DNA from: Clostridiales bacterium UBA7044
GTDB lineage: Bacteria > Bacillota > Clostridia > Oscillospirales > Oscillospiraceae
Direction: 5' to 3'
Assembly: GCA_002493965.1 (NCBI GenBank)
Contig: DLAP01000079.1
Span: 1-17,199, forward strand
DNA: 17,199 bases
The notes below the pieces were generated by a model that did not search any database, was not told where the DNA came from, and was given only the letters and a program-made list of their open reading frames with translations. Position 1 is the first letter of the stretch. Each line of letters starts with the position of its first letter. This document shows, one piece after another, positions 1-7,341 of this stretch. The translations under genes and the position numbers were made by a program.

Positions 1-30
1 CATTATGCGGTGTTGCCTTAAAATACGGGG

Positions 31-59
31 TTTACAAAGAAACTTGGGTATGCTACAAT
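31..59 (+). promoter_or_regulatory. sigma-A promoter of the six-gene operon
   Basis: The -35 box TTTACA (31-36) and the -10 box TACAAT (54-59) are separated by 17 nt. A TG dinucleotide at 51-52 gives an extended -10. Each box matches the consensus at five of six positions. Transcription should start near 66, leaving a leader of about 34 nt before the first gene. No operator-like palindrome is visible around it. Confidence 0.75.
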
Positions 60-99
60 ACAAACAAACGTGCGAAATACTGACGGGGAGGACAGTGCT

Positions 100-471
100 A
101 TGGAAATAAACGAATTTTGGGATGCCGTACTGCGGCAGGACGCGGCGGCCATCCGGGAGTACTTCCACCCCGATGCTTGGGTGAACTGGCACAATACGGA
201 TGAGCATTTCACTGTGGAGGAATTTATCCGGGCGAATTGTGAGTACCCCGGGCAGTGGGCCGGGGAAGTGGAGAAGGTCGTCACGGTCTCTGATCAGATT
301 GTTACGGCTGTCCATGTGTACAATGGGGAGGGAACCATGTCCTTTCATGTGGCATCCTTCATTCATGTGACGGACGGGAAGATTGGGTCCATAGACGAAT
401 ACTGGGGCGACGACGGGGAAGCGCCCCAGTGGCGGCGGGACAAGCACATCGGCACGAAAATTCACGACTAA
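100..471 (+). CDS. SnoaL-like / NTF2-fold family protein
   Basis: A 123-residue protein with the size and pattern of the NTF2/SnoaL fold: an N-terminal helix (EFWDAVLRQDAAAIREYF), the motif HPDAWVNWHNT, then alternating beta strands ending in FIHVTDGKIGSIDEYWGDDG, the usual closing strand of this family. Members range from enzymes such as ketosteroid isomerase to binding proteins, so the substrate cannot be named. I chose ATG 100 because GGGGAGGA (85-92) sits 7 nt upstream. The in-frame GTG at 70 lies almost on the predicted transcription start and has no ribosome binding site. It is the first gene of the operon, 12 nt before the next gene, and has no signal peptide or membrane segment. The fold assignment is firm; the function is unknown. 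Confidence 0.8.
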   Translation: MEINEFWDAVLRQDAAAIREYFHPDAWVNWHNTDEHFTVEEFIRANCEYPGQWAGEVEKVVTVSDQIVTAVHVYNGEGTMSFHVASFIHVTDGKIGSIDEYWGDDGEAPQWRRDKHIGTKIHD

Positions 472-483
472 GGAGACGCGGCT

Positions 484-1149
484 ATGAGGAAGTATACAGC
501 GGAGCAGGTACAAAAGGATTTGGACGCTTTACCGGCACATTACAAAACCGGGGACGTGGACCGGCTGATCCGCCGGTATGGAAAAGAACAGGCGGATCTA
601 TCCGCTCTGCGCCCGTATATTCTGGATCAGCAGCAGTTTCACAGGATTTATTTCTATGTGGCCTTGAATCAGATCCGGGACGTCAATGCGCGGATGGCGT
701 TTATCCATGAGAATCTGCTCTTTTCCGACTGGTGGCATACGGACCAGCTGATTCGGTATGTTGCGAAGCTGGATTTTGACACCGCCCTAAGCTATGCAAA
801 GGACTACATCCATTCGGAGGACCCCTTCATCCGCCGCTGGGGGTATGTGCTGTTTATTTCCAAGCTGTGCAAGGGCCACGCCGATGCCCTGTTCCCCCTC
901 ATGCACGATGACGGGCACTACTATGTGCAGATGGGGCAGGCCTGGCTGATCGCGGAGCTGGCGATTTTTGAGCCGGAGGCAGTATACCGGTGGTTCCAGG
1001 AAAATGACCTGAAATACAATATCAACGGCAAGGCCATCCAGAAGATTTGTGATTCCTTCCGGATTTCTGAAGACTGGAAGCAGAAGTATAAGGCCCTTCG
1101 CCCGGAACTGAGAAAACGTGGCGGCGATGCCCTGGAAGAGGGAACCTAA
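484..1149 (+). CDS. DNA alkylation repair (AlkD-like) HEAT-repeat protein
   Basis: A 221-residue all-helical protein that fits the AlkC/AlkD DNA glycosylase-like superfamily. Members bind DNA in a HEAT-repeat groove and remove or process alkylated bases. Visible signs are the helical repeat pattern, the segment DWWHTDQLIRYVAKLDFD (about residues 80-97) and the typical SEDPFIRRWGYVLFI stretch (about 110-125), where AlkD-type proteins carry an aromatic/Arg-rich helix. The C-terminus is basic (KQKYKALRPELRKRG). The start is supported by AAGGAGACG just upstream, overlapping the stop region of the preceding gene. The stop codon abuts the next ATG with no gap, so translational coupling with the DUF5131 gene is likely. 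Whether the catalytic aspartate of true AlkD enzymes is present cannot be decided without alignment; a non-catalytic HEAT-repeat relative is possible. Confidence 0.75.
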   Translation: MRKYTAEQVQKDLDALPAHYKTGDVDRLIRRYGKEQADLSALRPYILDQQQFHRIYFYVALNQIRDVNARMAFIHENLLFSDWWHTDQLIRYVAKLDFDTALSYAKDYIHSEDPFIRRWGYVLFISKLCKGHADALFPLMHDDGHYYVQMGQAWLIAELAIFEPEAVYRWFQENDLKYNINGKAIQKICDSFRISEDWKQKYKALRPELRKRGGDALEEGT

Positions 1150-1863
1150 ATGGCAATGTGGAATCCGTGGCGGGGATGCCACCGGTACAGCGAGGGCTGT
1201 AAGTTCTGTTACATCCATAAGGGCGACGCCAAGCGGGGCGTAGATACCGGAAACATTATAAAAACAGAAAACTTTGACGCGCCTATCCTCCGGAAGAAAA
1301 ACGGCGAATATAAGATGAAGTCCGGGCTAACTTATCTGGGCTTTTCCACGGACTTCCTTCTTCCGGAGGCGGATCCATGGCGGAAGGATTGCTGGGACAT
1401 GATCCGGCAGCGGCCGGACTGCACTTTCCTGTTCCTGACCAAGCGGATCGAACGATTTCTGGACTGTGTGCCGGAGGATTGGGGCCAGGGCTGGGACAAT
1501 GTGGTGGTAGGCTGCACTGTGGAGAACCAGCGCCGGGCAGAGGAACGGCTGGAGATTTTCTCAAAGCTTCCCATCCGGCATAAGGATATCGTCTGCCAGC
1601 CCCTGATTTCCGCCATTGATTTAGAGCGGTACCTGGACGGGGTGGAGCTGGTGACGGTGGGCGGGGAATCGGATCGGTTTGCCCGGCCTCTGGACTTTGG
1701 CTGGGTACTCTCCCTGCGGGAGCAGTGCGTTCGGCAGAACGTATCCTTTGAATTCCGTCAGTGCGGGACCCATTTTATCAAAGACGGCAGGGAATACACG
1801 CTGCAAAAGAAGGACCTCTGCGCCCAGGCCCGGAAAGCGAATATTGACTTTACCGCGAAATAA
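1150..1863 (+). CDS. DUF5131 (phage Gp37/Gp68-type) family protein, Cys-cluster
   Basis: A 237-residue protein recognised as DUF5131 by its N-terminal WNPWRGCHRYSEGCKFCYIHK, which has three cysteines (C10, C17, C20) in a C-x6-C-x2-C-Y arrangement. Further marks are the VGCTVENQ strand, the VGGES motif (171-174) and the C-terminal block SFEFRQCGTHF, which corresponds to the usual FFKQWG. The family is annotated as phage Gp37/Gp68-like and has no agreed function. The three clustered cysteines in a TIM-barrel-like protein suggest an Fe-S cluster and a radical-SAM relationship, which is inference. Here the Trp of FKQWG is replaced by Cys. The ATG follows directly on the stop of the AlkD-like gene. 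Nothing around it looks like phage, so this is a chromosomally fixed copy. Confidence 0.85.
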   Translation: MAMWNPWRGCHRYSEGCKFCYIHKGDAKRGVDTGNIIKTENFDAPILRKKNGEYKMKSGLTYLGFSTDFLLPEADPWRKDCWDMIRQRPDCTFLFLTKRIERFLDCVPEDWGQGWDNVVVGCTVENQRRAEERLEIFSKLPIRHKDIVCQPLISAIDLERYLDGVELVTVGGESDRFARPLDFGWVLSLREQCVRQNVSFEFRQCGTHFIKDGREYTLQKKDLCAQARKANIDFTAK

Positions 1864-1874
1864 GGAGAACCTTT

Positions 1875-2318
1875 ATGAAGAATAATGAACGTATAAATGC
1901 GATTATGATGGAACGGTTCGGCAAGGATTCCCTGATTGCCCTTGCCACAGTGGACAATGGCATTCCCTTTGTCCGCACGGTGGATGCAGTGTACATTGAC
2001 GGCGCGTTTTATGTGGTGACTTATCTTCTTTCGGCGAAAATGCGGCAGATTGCAAAGGATCCCAGGGTGGCGGTCTGCGGCGAGTGGTTTACAGCCCACG
2101 GGATCGGTGAAAACCTGGGCTATGTATTGCGGGAGGAAAACCGGGCTGTCATGGAGATCCTCCGCAGCGCCTTTGCCGCATGGTATGACAATGGGCATAC
2201 CAATGAGGCGGACCGAAATACCTGTCTGCTGAAAATCCGGCTGACGGATGGGGTGCTGTTCTCCGACGGAACGAGGTATGAGATTACATTTTGTGGGGGC
2301 GAGCAGAATGGCATTTGA
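1875..2318 (+). CDS. pyridoxamine 5'-phosphate oxidase-like flavin-binding protein
   Basis: A 147-residue protein of the split-barrel flavin-binding superfamily. Typical features are the first strands SLIALATVDNGIPFVRTVDAVYIDGAFYVVT (about 16-46), then the helix and strand SAKMRQIAKDPRVAVCGEWFTAHGIGENLGYV, and a C-terminal strand LLKIRLTDGVLF. Members bind FMN, F420 or haem and often reduce small molecules, including nitroimidazole-type drugs. Without the full pyridoxal-phosphate oxidase active site, true PdxH activity is unlikely. AAGGAG lies about 7 nt before the ATG. Its last 11 nt overlap the start of the GyrI-like gene, which implies coupled expression. Soluble, cytoplasmic, with no signal peptide. 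Confidence 0.85.
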   Translation: MKNNERINAIMMERFGKDSLIALATVDNGIPFVRTVDAVYIDGAFYVVTYLLSAKMRQIAKDPRVAVCGEWFTAHGIGENLGYVLREENRAVMEILRSAFAAWYDNGHTNEADRNTCLLKIRLTDGVLFSDGTRYEITFCGGEQNGI

Positions 2319-2943
2319 TTTTAAGAAAGAGTATAAGGAATTTTATCTGCCCCAAAGTAAGCCCCAGATCGTGACGGTGCCGCCTATGAATTATATCGCC
2401 GTTCGGGGTCAGGGCGATCCCAACGAGGAGGGCGGTGCGTACAAAGCGGCTATCGGGGTGCTGTACGCTGTGGCTTACACCATCAAAATGAGCAAAATGG
2501 GGAGTCACGCCATGGACGGGTACTTCGATTTCGTGGTGCCGCCCCTGGAGGGCTTCTGGTGGCAGGATGATGTGGCGGGCGTTGACTATGGAGATAAGGC
2601 AGCCTTTCACTGGATCAGCGTTATCAGAATGCCGGATTTCGTGACGAAAGCGGACTTTGACTGGGCCGTGGCGGAAGCGACCCGGAAGAAAAAGCTTAAC
2701 TGCAGCGCCGCCGAATACCTGACGATAGACGAGGGGGAATGTGTTCAGATCATGCATCTGGGCCCCTTTGACGAGGAGCCTGCCACAGTGGCGGTCATGG
2801 ATGCGTTCTTGGCGGAAAGCGGCTATGAAAACGACTTTTCGGCGAATCGGCGCCATCATGAGATTTACCTGAGTGATGCCAGAAAAGTTCCACCGGAGAA
2901 ATGGAAGACAGTAATCCGGCATCCGGTGAAGAAAGCAGAGTGA
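2308..2943 (+). CDS. GyrI-like small-molecule-binding domain protein
   Basis: A 211-residue stand-alone GyrI-like (SOUL/BacR ligand-binding fold) protein. It shows the family opening KPQIVTVPPMNYIAVRGQGDPNEEGGAYKAAIGVLYAVAYTIK (about 16-58), the FWWQDD aromatic stretch, and the late strand ECVQIMHLGPFDEEPATVAVMDAFLAESGY that ends the domain. Related domains are drug-sensing halves of AraC/MerR regulators or free scavengers; this copy has no DNA-binding region. I chose ATG 2308, preceded by GGGGGCGAG at a 4-5 nt spacing, over the upstream ATG 2248. The first choice overlaps the preceding gene by only 11 nt, whereas the longer form would add an unrelated N-terminus. A role in binding toxic hydrophobic compounds is inference. 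Confidence 0.85.
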   Translation: MAFDFKKEYKEFYLPQSKPQIVTVPPMNYIAVRGQGDPNEEGGAYKAAIGVLYAVAYTIKMSKMGSHAMDGYFDFVVPPLEGFWWQDDVAGVDYGDKAAFHWISVIRMPDFVTKADFDWAVAEATRKKKLNCSAAEYLTIDEGECVQIMHLGPFDEEPATVAVMDAFLAESGYENDFSANRRHHEIYLSDARKVPPEKWKTVIRHPVKKAE

Positions 2944-2998
2944 AAACCAAAAGTTGTACCGCAGCAATCAAGAAAAGAAATTCGACAGGGGGGCGGCA

Positions 2999-3388
2999 AT
3001 GAACAGCGACATTCTTTCCTTCTTTGGGCAGCGCATGAATGCGCTGCCGATCTATGAGCGGCTGGAGAATCAGATCCGGATGCAGATCCCGGATGTGAAA
3101 ATCAAGGTTGCCAAGACCCAAATCACCTTTGCGGGCAAACGAGGTTTTGCTTTTGTGTCCTTCAATCCCTGCCGGAAAGCAAAGGAGCGTCCGGAGATCT
3201 GGATGACCATTTCCTTCGGCCTGGGATACCGGAAGGCGTCTCCCAGGATCGATGTGGCGGTGGAGCCTTATCCCGGCCGCTGGACCCATCATGTGATGGT
3301 GGGAACGCCCGATGAAATCGATGAAGAACTGATGGGCTGGATCCGGGAGGCGGCGGAATTTGCGGACAGCAAGGGAAGACAGAATTGA
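2999..3388 (+). CDS. DUF5655-like small cytoplasmic protein
   Basis: A 129-residue protein resembling DUF5655. It has an N-terminal helix LPIYERLENQIRMQIPDVKIKVAKTQITFAGKRGFAFVSFNP (about 16-57) and repeated short beta strands, with IDVAVEPYPGRWTHHVMVGTPDEIDEELMGWIREAAEFA at the end. The family has no known function and is sometimes fused to DNA-repair or restriction-type modules. The start at 2999 has the strong site AGGGGGGCGG (2987-2996) close upstream; the in-frame ATG at 2954 has none. It is the last gene of the operon, separated by 55 nt from the GyrI-like gene. No clear terminator follows before the next promoter at 3425. Confidence 0.7.
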   Translation: MNSDILSFFGQRMNALPIYERLENQIRMQIPDVKIKVAKTQITFAGKRGFAFVSFNPCRKAKERPEIWMTISFGLGYRKASPRIDVAVEPYPGRWTHHVMVGTPDEIDEELMGWIREAAEFADSKGRQN

Positions 3389-3424
3389 CCGCTGAACAGA
3401 ATCCGTTCGCCCAAAAAATTTGCC

Positions 3425-3453
3425 TTGACAAAATACAGCAGAGCGGATATACT
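3425..3453 (+). promoter_or_regulatory. near-consensus sigma-A promoter for the ABC exporter leader
   Basis: A perfect -35 TTGACA (3425-3430), a 17-nt spacer and a -10 TATACT (3448-3453, five of six) make this the strongest-looking promoter in the window. Transcription should start near 3460. A strong promoter placed before a terminator-containing leader is what premature-termination control needs. Confidence 0.85.
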
Positions 3454-3490
3454 TAATCCCAGAAATTTACTGTGAAAGGAGGCGCACGAT

Positions 3491-3577
3491 ATGACAAAGT
3501 TCAATTCTGTATTGGGCAATTTTGGGATATTTTGTCTGTCCGGTGGATATTTGTGCGCCTGCGGAGGAAAACTCTAG
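3491..3577 (+). CDS. 28-codon leader peptide upstream of the ABC exporter
   Basis: A short ORF with an ideal ribosome binding site: AAAGGAGG (3475-3482), 8 nt, then ATG. It reads MTKFNSVLGNFGIFC and continues to a Gly/Cys-rich end containing LSGGYLCACGGKL before TAG. It has three cysteines (15, 22, 24) and three Gly-Gly or Gly-rich turns. It lies about 30 nt after the predicted transcription start and ends 23 nt before the intrinsic terminator that precedes the ABC genes. Position and strength suggest a regulatory leader peptide translated to sense ribosome-targeting drugs, as with bmrB upstream of bmrCD in Bacillus subtilis. The LSGG motif could also suggest a processed peptide, but the exporters lack a C39 peptidase domain. 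I do not recognise this peptide family. Confidence 0.65.
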   Translation: MTKFNSVLGNFGIFCLSGGYLCACGGKL

Positions 3578-3600
3578 GTTTTCACGCTTTTAGCTTGGAG

Positions 3601-3631
3601 CGCGCTTTCCATCCGGAAAGCGCGTTTTTTT
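3601..3631 (+). terminator. intrinsic terminator inside the ABC exporter leader
   Basis: A perfect 10-bp stem, CGCGCTTTCC (3601-3610) with GGAAAGCGCG (3615-3624), has a 4-nt loop and is followed by seven T residues (3625-3631). It stands between a strong promoter with a leader ORF and the ABC genes, 30 nt before the first ABC start, so it would stop most transcripts unless antiterminated. It cannot serve as the end of the upstream operon alone because a new promoter lies between them. Confidence 0.9.
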
Positions 3632-3660
3632 GCGCGCATCGAAAGGAGGAAGAAAATAAA

Positions 3661-5496
3661 ATGGAACCACAGTTTAAGTTGTCCCGGCGGGAAAAAGTGG
3701 ACATGATCCTGATGTTTCTCCGGGGCTGTGGAAAGTATTTCGTTACCGCCCTGGCCTGTGCCTGCCTGGGGATGGTGTTTAACGCTCTGACGCCCCAGAT
3801 CATTCGGATCACCGTGGACTGTGTGCTGGGGCAGGAGCCTTTGACGCTGCCCGAATGGCTGCAAAGGTGGATCCCCATGGGGACCCTTCAGGCAGAGCCT
3901 ATGCACGCGTTATGGATCGCCGCTGCGGCGGTGCTGGCGGCAGCACTGTTTCGGGGAGCGTGCAACTACGGCCAGAGAATCAGTCTGGCAAGGGGCTCTG
4001 AAGGCTTCGTCAAGGCCATCCGGGACGACCTGTACCGGCACATTCAGCACCTGAGTTATGCCTGGCACACTGCCCATTCCACCGGCGATATGATCCAGCG
4101 GTGCACGTCGGATGTGGATGTGATCCGGAATTTTGTCTGCAACCAGCTGGTAGAGGTGGTGCGGACGGTGTTTCTCATCATTTTGTACCTGTCCATTATG
4201 TTTACCATGAATGTCCGGCTGTCCCTGGTGGCCCTGGCGTTCATCCCCATTGTGGGTCTGTCCTCCGGGATCTTCTACGGGAAGATATCCTCCCGGTTCC
4301 AGGTGGCCGACGAGGCCGAGGGGAAATTGACCACCTGTGTTCAGGAAAACCTGACCGGTGTCCGGGTGGTCCGGGCTTTTGGCCGGGAAAAATTTGAGGT
4401 GGAGCGATTTAACGAGAAAAACAACTACTTTTCGGAGCTTTGGATTCGGCTGGGCAAGCTCCTGGCCGTGTATTGGGCCTCCGGCACCCTGCTTACCGCC
4501 CTGCAGGTAATGACGGTCATTGTGGCGGGCACCGTAGAAGCTGTCTCCGGGCGTATGACCCTGGGGGCGTTCCTGGCCTTTATCACCTACAATGAGGCGT
4601 TGACTTGGCCGGTGCGGTCCTTGGGCAGAGTGCTTTCTGAGATGAGCAAGGCGGGGGTCTCCATGGACCGGGTGGGCTACATTTTGAAGGCCCCGGAGGA
4701 GACCGACGAACCGGACGCTCTGGAGGCGAAAGCCGCCGGGGATATCGTCTTTAGCCATGTGACCTTCGGCTACGGCGGCCAGAAGGTGCTCTCCGACGTG
4801 TCCTTCACCATCCCCCAGGGAAGCACCTTCGCCATCCTGGGTGGCACCGGCTCCGGCAAAAGCACCCTGGTGCATCTGCTGGACCGGCTGTATGAACTGG
4901 AGGAGGGCGCCATTACCATCGGTGGCCGGAACATTCGCTCCTTCCGGCGGGAGAGCCTGAGAAAACAAATCGGCCTGGTGCTCCAGGAGCCCTTCCTTTT
5001 CTCCCGGACCATCCGGGAGAACATCGCCGTTACCTGCCCGGACGCTTCGGAAAAAGCGGTGCGGGAAGCTGCCAGCGTGGCCTGGGTGGACGAGGCTATC
5101 ACGGAATTCCCCGAGGGCTATGATACGGTCATCGGCGAGCGGGGCGTGACCCTGTCCGGCGGGCAGAAGCAGCGGATTGCCATTGCCCGGATGCTGATGC
5201 AGAAGACCCCCATTCTGGTGTTTGACGATTCCCTTTCCGCCGTGGACGCGGAAACCGACACCAAAATTCGCCGGGCATTGCGGGAACATCAGGGCAGCGC
5301 CACGGTGATTCTCATTTCTCACCGGGTGACTACCCTGATGCAGGCGGACCGGATCCTGGTGCTGGAAGATGGAAGGGTGAAGGATCTCGGCACCCACCAG
5401 GAGCTGATTTCCCGGCCCGGGATTTACAAGGAGATTTACGACATTCAAATGAGCAGCGACGACCGAAAGCTCATTGAGCAGGGAGGCGAAGTGTAA
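3661..5496 (+). CDS. ABC exporter half-transporter, degenerate-site subunit (BmrC/LmrC type)
   Basis: A 611-residue type IV ABC exporter subunit: an N-terminal membrane domain with six hydrophobic helices (roughly 26-50, 81-100, 163-208 as a pair, 267-307 as a pair), then an ATPase domain. Walker A is GGTGSGKST (394-402), the signature is canonical LSGGQ (498-502) and the H-loop histidine is H554. In Walker B the catalytic Glu is replaced by Asp (D522-D523 in VFDDSLSAVD). The partner protein has the complementary defect, so the two form an asymmetric heterodimer that likely exports drugs or lipids. ATG 3661 is preceded by AAAGGAGGA (3642-3650). An upstream in-frame extension would run through the terminator and is rejected. 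The TAATG overlap with the next gene shows coupling. The substrate is unknown. Confidence 0.93.
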   Translation: MEPQFKLSRREKVDMILMFLRGCGKYFVTALACACLGMVFNALTPQIIRITVDCVLGQEPLTLPEWLQRWIPMGTLQAEPMHALWIAAAAVLAAALFRGACNYGQRISLARGSEGFVKAIRDDLYRHIQHLSYAWHTAHSTGDMIQRCTSDVDVIRNFVCNQLVEVVRTVFLIILYLSIMFTMNVRLSLVALAFIPIVGLSSGIFYGKISSRFQVADEAEGKLTTCVQENLTGVRVVRAFGREKFEVERFNEKNNYFSELWIRLGKLLAVYWASGTLLTALQVMTVIVAGTVEAVSGRMTLGAFLAFITYNEALTWPVRSLGRVLSEMSKAGVSMDRVGYILKAPEETDEPDALEAKAAGDIVFSHVTFGYGGQKVLSDVSFTIPQGSTFAILGGTGSGKSTLVHLLDRLYELEEGAITIGGRNIRSFRRESLRKQIGLVLQEPFLFSRTIRENIAVTCPDASEKAVREAASVAWVDEAITEFPEGYDTVIGERGVTLSGGQKQRIAIARMLMQKTPILVFDDSLSAVDAETDTKIRRALREHQGSATVILISHRVTTLMQADRILVLEDGRVKDLGTHQELISRPGIYKEIYDIQMSSDDRKLIEQGGEV

Positions 5497-7328
5497 TGGC
5501 AGCCATTGACGAGAAGGAATATACCAAATCCTTTGATCTGAAAATCTGGAAGCGGCTGTTTCCGGTGCTGGCAAACTACAAGCGGGCCTTTGCCGGAATG
5601 TTCCTGTTTAACCTGCTGTGCGCCATCATCGACGTGGCCCTGCCTCTGTTCCAGCGGTACGCCATTGGGCATTTCATCGAGGCGGGGACCCTCTCCGGAC
5701 TGGGACGCTATACGCTTGTGTACTTCGTGGTGATTCTGGTGCAGGCGGTGTCTGTGACCCTGTTCGGCCGGAACTCCATGCATATTGAAATGAATATGGA
5801 CAAGGACCTGCGCAGGCAGCTCTTTACCCACCTGCAAACCCTATCCTTCTCCTTCTACAATGTGACCCCGGTAGGGTATCTGCTGACCCGGGTGATGAGC
5901 GATATCAACCGGATTTCCGCCATGATCGCCTGGAACTTTACGGATATTCTGTGGGCCCTGTTCTACGTCTTTGGCACCTTCGCCGCAATGCTGATGCTCA
6001 ATTGGAAGCTTGCCTTGGTGGTCATTCTGATTGTCCCGGTGATCGCCCTGCTCACCGGCTACTTCCAGAACCGGATTCTCCACTGGAATCGGAAAATCCG
6101 GAAGCTGAACTCCAAGATTACCGGCGCCTTCAACGAGGGCATTACCGGGGCGAAGACCTCCAAGACGCTGGTCATTGAGGAGCAGAATACGGATGCTTTC
6201 CGGACGCTGACGGGCTCCATGCACGATTCCGGCATCCGGGCTGCCCGGTTAAACGCCGTGTATATCCCTCTGGTGCTGTTCTGCTCCACCGCTGCCGTGG
6301 CAATTGTCTTGCTGCGGGGCGGGCACATGGTGATGGAGAACGCTCTGGCCATCGCCACCCTGTCCGCCTTTACCACCTACGCGGTGAGCATTTTTGAGCC
6401 GATTCAGATGACAGCAGCAAATATCGCGGAGTTCATCTCCCTGCAAGCCTCCATCGAGCGGGTCATGGACCTGATGGATGAGGTGCCACAGGTGAAGGAC
6501 ACGCAGTCAGTGGAAGAAAAATATGGGGATGTGTTCCATCCCAAAACGGAAAACTGGGAGCCCCTGGAAGGCGAAATTGAGTTCCGGGATGTAACCTTCC
6601 GCTACCCTGACGGAGGCGAAAATGTGCTGGAGCATTTCTCCCTGCGAATTCCAGCAGGCACCACCGTGGCCATTGTGGGCGAGACCGGGGCGGGAAAAAG
6701 CACCCTGGTCAATCTCGCCTGCCGGTTCTTTGAGCCGACAGAGGGACAGATCCTCATTGACGGCAGGGATTACCGGGAGCGCAGTCAGCTGTGGCTTCAC
6801 AGCAACATCGGCTATGTACTGCAAAATCCCCACCTGTTCTCCGGCACCGTCCGGGAGAACATCCGCTACGGCCGGCTGGACGCCACAGACGAGGAAATCG
6901 AGGCCGCTGCCAGAGCCGTTTCCGCCGACACGGTGGTGGCGAAGCTGGAGAAGGGCTGGGAAAGCGATGTAGGCGAGGGCGGCGACCGGCTGTCCACCGG
7001 TGAAAAGCAGCTCATCTCCTTTGCCAGGGCGGTGCTGGCGGATCCCAGAATCTTCGTCCTGGATGAGGCCACCTCCTCCATCGATACCCAGACCGAGCAG
7101 CTGATTCAGGGGGCCATTGACCATCTGTTGAAGGACCGGACCTCCTTCCTCATTGCCCACCGACTCAGCACCATCCGCAAAGCGGACCTGATCCTGGTGG
7201 TGAAGGACGGGAAGATTGTGGAGCAGGGCAGGCACATGGAGCTGCTGCAAAAGGGCGGCTACTATCACGACCTGTACAGTAAACAGTTTACCGAAGAAAA
7301 CGCCTCCCGGATCCTGAAACGGGGATAA
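5496..7328 (+). CDS. ABC exporter half-transporter, consensus-site subunit (BmrD/LmrD type)
   Basis: A 610-residue partner of the preceding subunit with the same layout: a membrane domain over about residues 28-320 and a nucleotide-binding domain thereafter. Walker A is GETGAGKST (395-403), Walker B is IFVLDE with the catalytic Glu intact (E524), and the H-loop is H555. The signature is LSTGE (499-503) instead of LSGGQ. It therefore supplies the intact Walker motifs to the consensus ATP site and the defective signature to the degenerate site. An extended linker (about 330-365, KDTQSVEEKYGDVFHP) precedes the ATPase domain, as often seen in the D-type subunits. The start codon shares one base with the previous stop (TAATG), and GGGAGGCG lies 7 nt upstream. 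Both genes should be made in equal amounts. Confidence 0.93.
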   Translation: MAAIDEKEYTKSFDLKIWKRLFPVLANYKRAFAGMFLFNLLCAIIDVALPLFQRYAIGHFIEAGTLSGLGRYTLVYFVVILVQAVSVTLFGRNSMHIEMNMDKDLRRQLFTHLQTLSFSFYNVTPVGYLLTRVMSDINRISAMIAWNFTDILWALFYVFGTFAAMLMLNWKLALVVILIVPVIALLTGYFQNRILHWNRKIRKLNSKITGAFNEGITGAKTSKTLVIEEQNTDAFRTLTGSMHDSGIRAARLNAVYIPLVLFCSTAAVAIVLLRGGHMVMENALAIATLSAFTTYAVSIFEPIQMTAANIAEFISLQASIERVMDLMDEVPQVKDTQSVEEKYGDVFHPKTENWEPLEGEIEFRDVTFRYPDGGENVLEHFSLRIPAGTTVAIVGETGAGKSTLVNLACRFFEPTEGQILIDGRDYRERSQLWLHSNIGYVLQNPHLFSGTVRENIRYGRLDATDEEIEAAARAVSADTVVAKLEKGWESDVGEGGDRLSTGEKQLISFARAVLADPRIFVLDEATSSIDTQTEQLIQGAIDHLLKDRTSFLIAHRLSTIRKADLILVVKDGKIVEQGRHMELLQKGGYYHDLYSKQFTEENASRILKRG

Positions 7329-7341
7329 TGGAAGACAAAAT

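Larger units (their letters stand above)
3475..3637 (+). promoter_or_regulatory. candidate ribosome-controlled transcription attenuator
   Basis: The leader holds three segments that can pair in exclusive ways. A is AGGCGCAC (3480-3487, overlapping the leader ribosome binding site). B is GTGCGCCT (3553-3560, near the end of the leader ORF). C is GCGCGC (3600-3605, the base of the terminator 5' arm). A and B pair over 8 bp. B can instead pair with C over 6 bp including one G-U, which would block the terminator. A ribosome stalled early in the leader ORF would mask A, free B and favour read-through into the ABC genes. A second small hairpin, GAAAAC/GTTTTC (3567-3583), contains the leader stop codon. 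Pairings were found by eye. The B:C helix is weaker than the terminator and would depend on folding kinetics. Confidence 0.5.

Noticed and set aside
3389..3424. Terminator for the six-gene operon
   Set aside because: Only a 4-bp GAAC/GTTC pairing is present with no T-tract, so some read-through to the ABC leader is possible.
3472..3660. Longer N-terminus for the first ABC gene
   Set aside because: It would translate through the intrinsic terminator in a frame different from the well-initiated leader ORF; ATG 3661 has a strong site.
3910..5574. 554-codon minus-strand ORF opposite the first ABC gene
   Set aside because: Antisense shadow of conserved ABC motifs; low-complexity His/Gly/Gln composition and no family resemblance.
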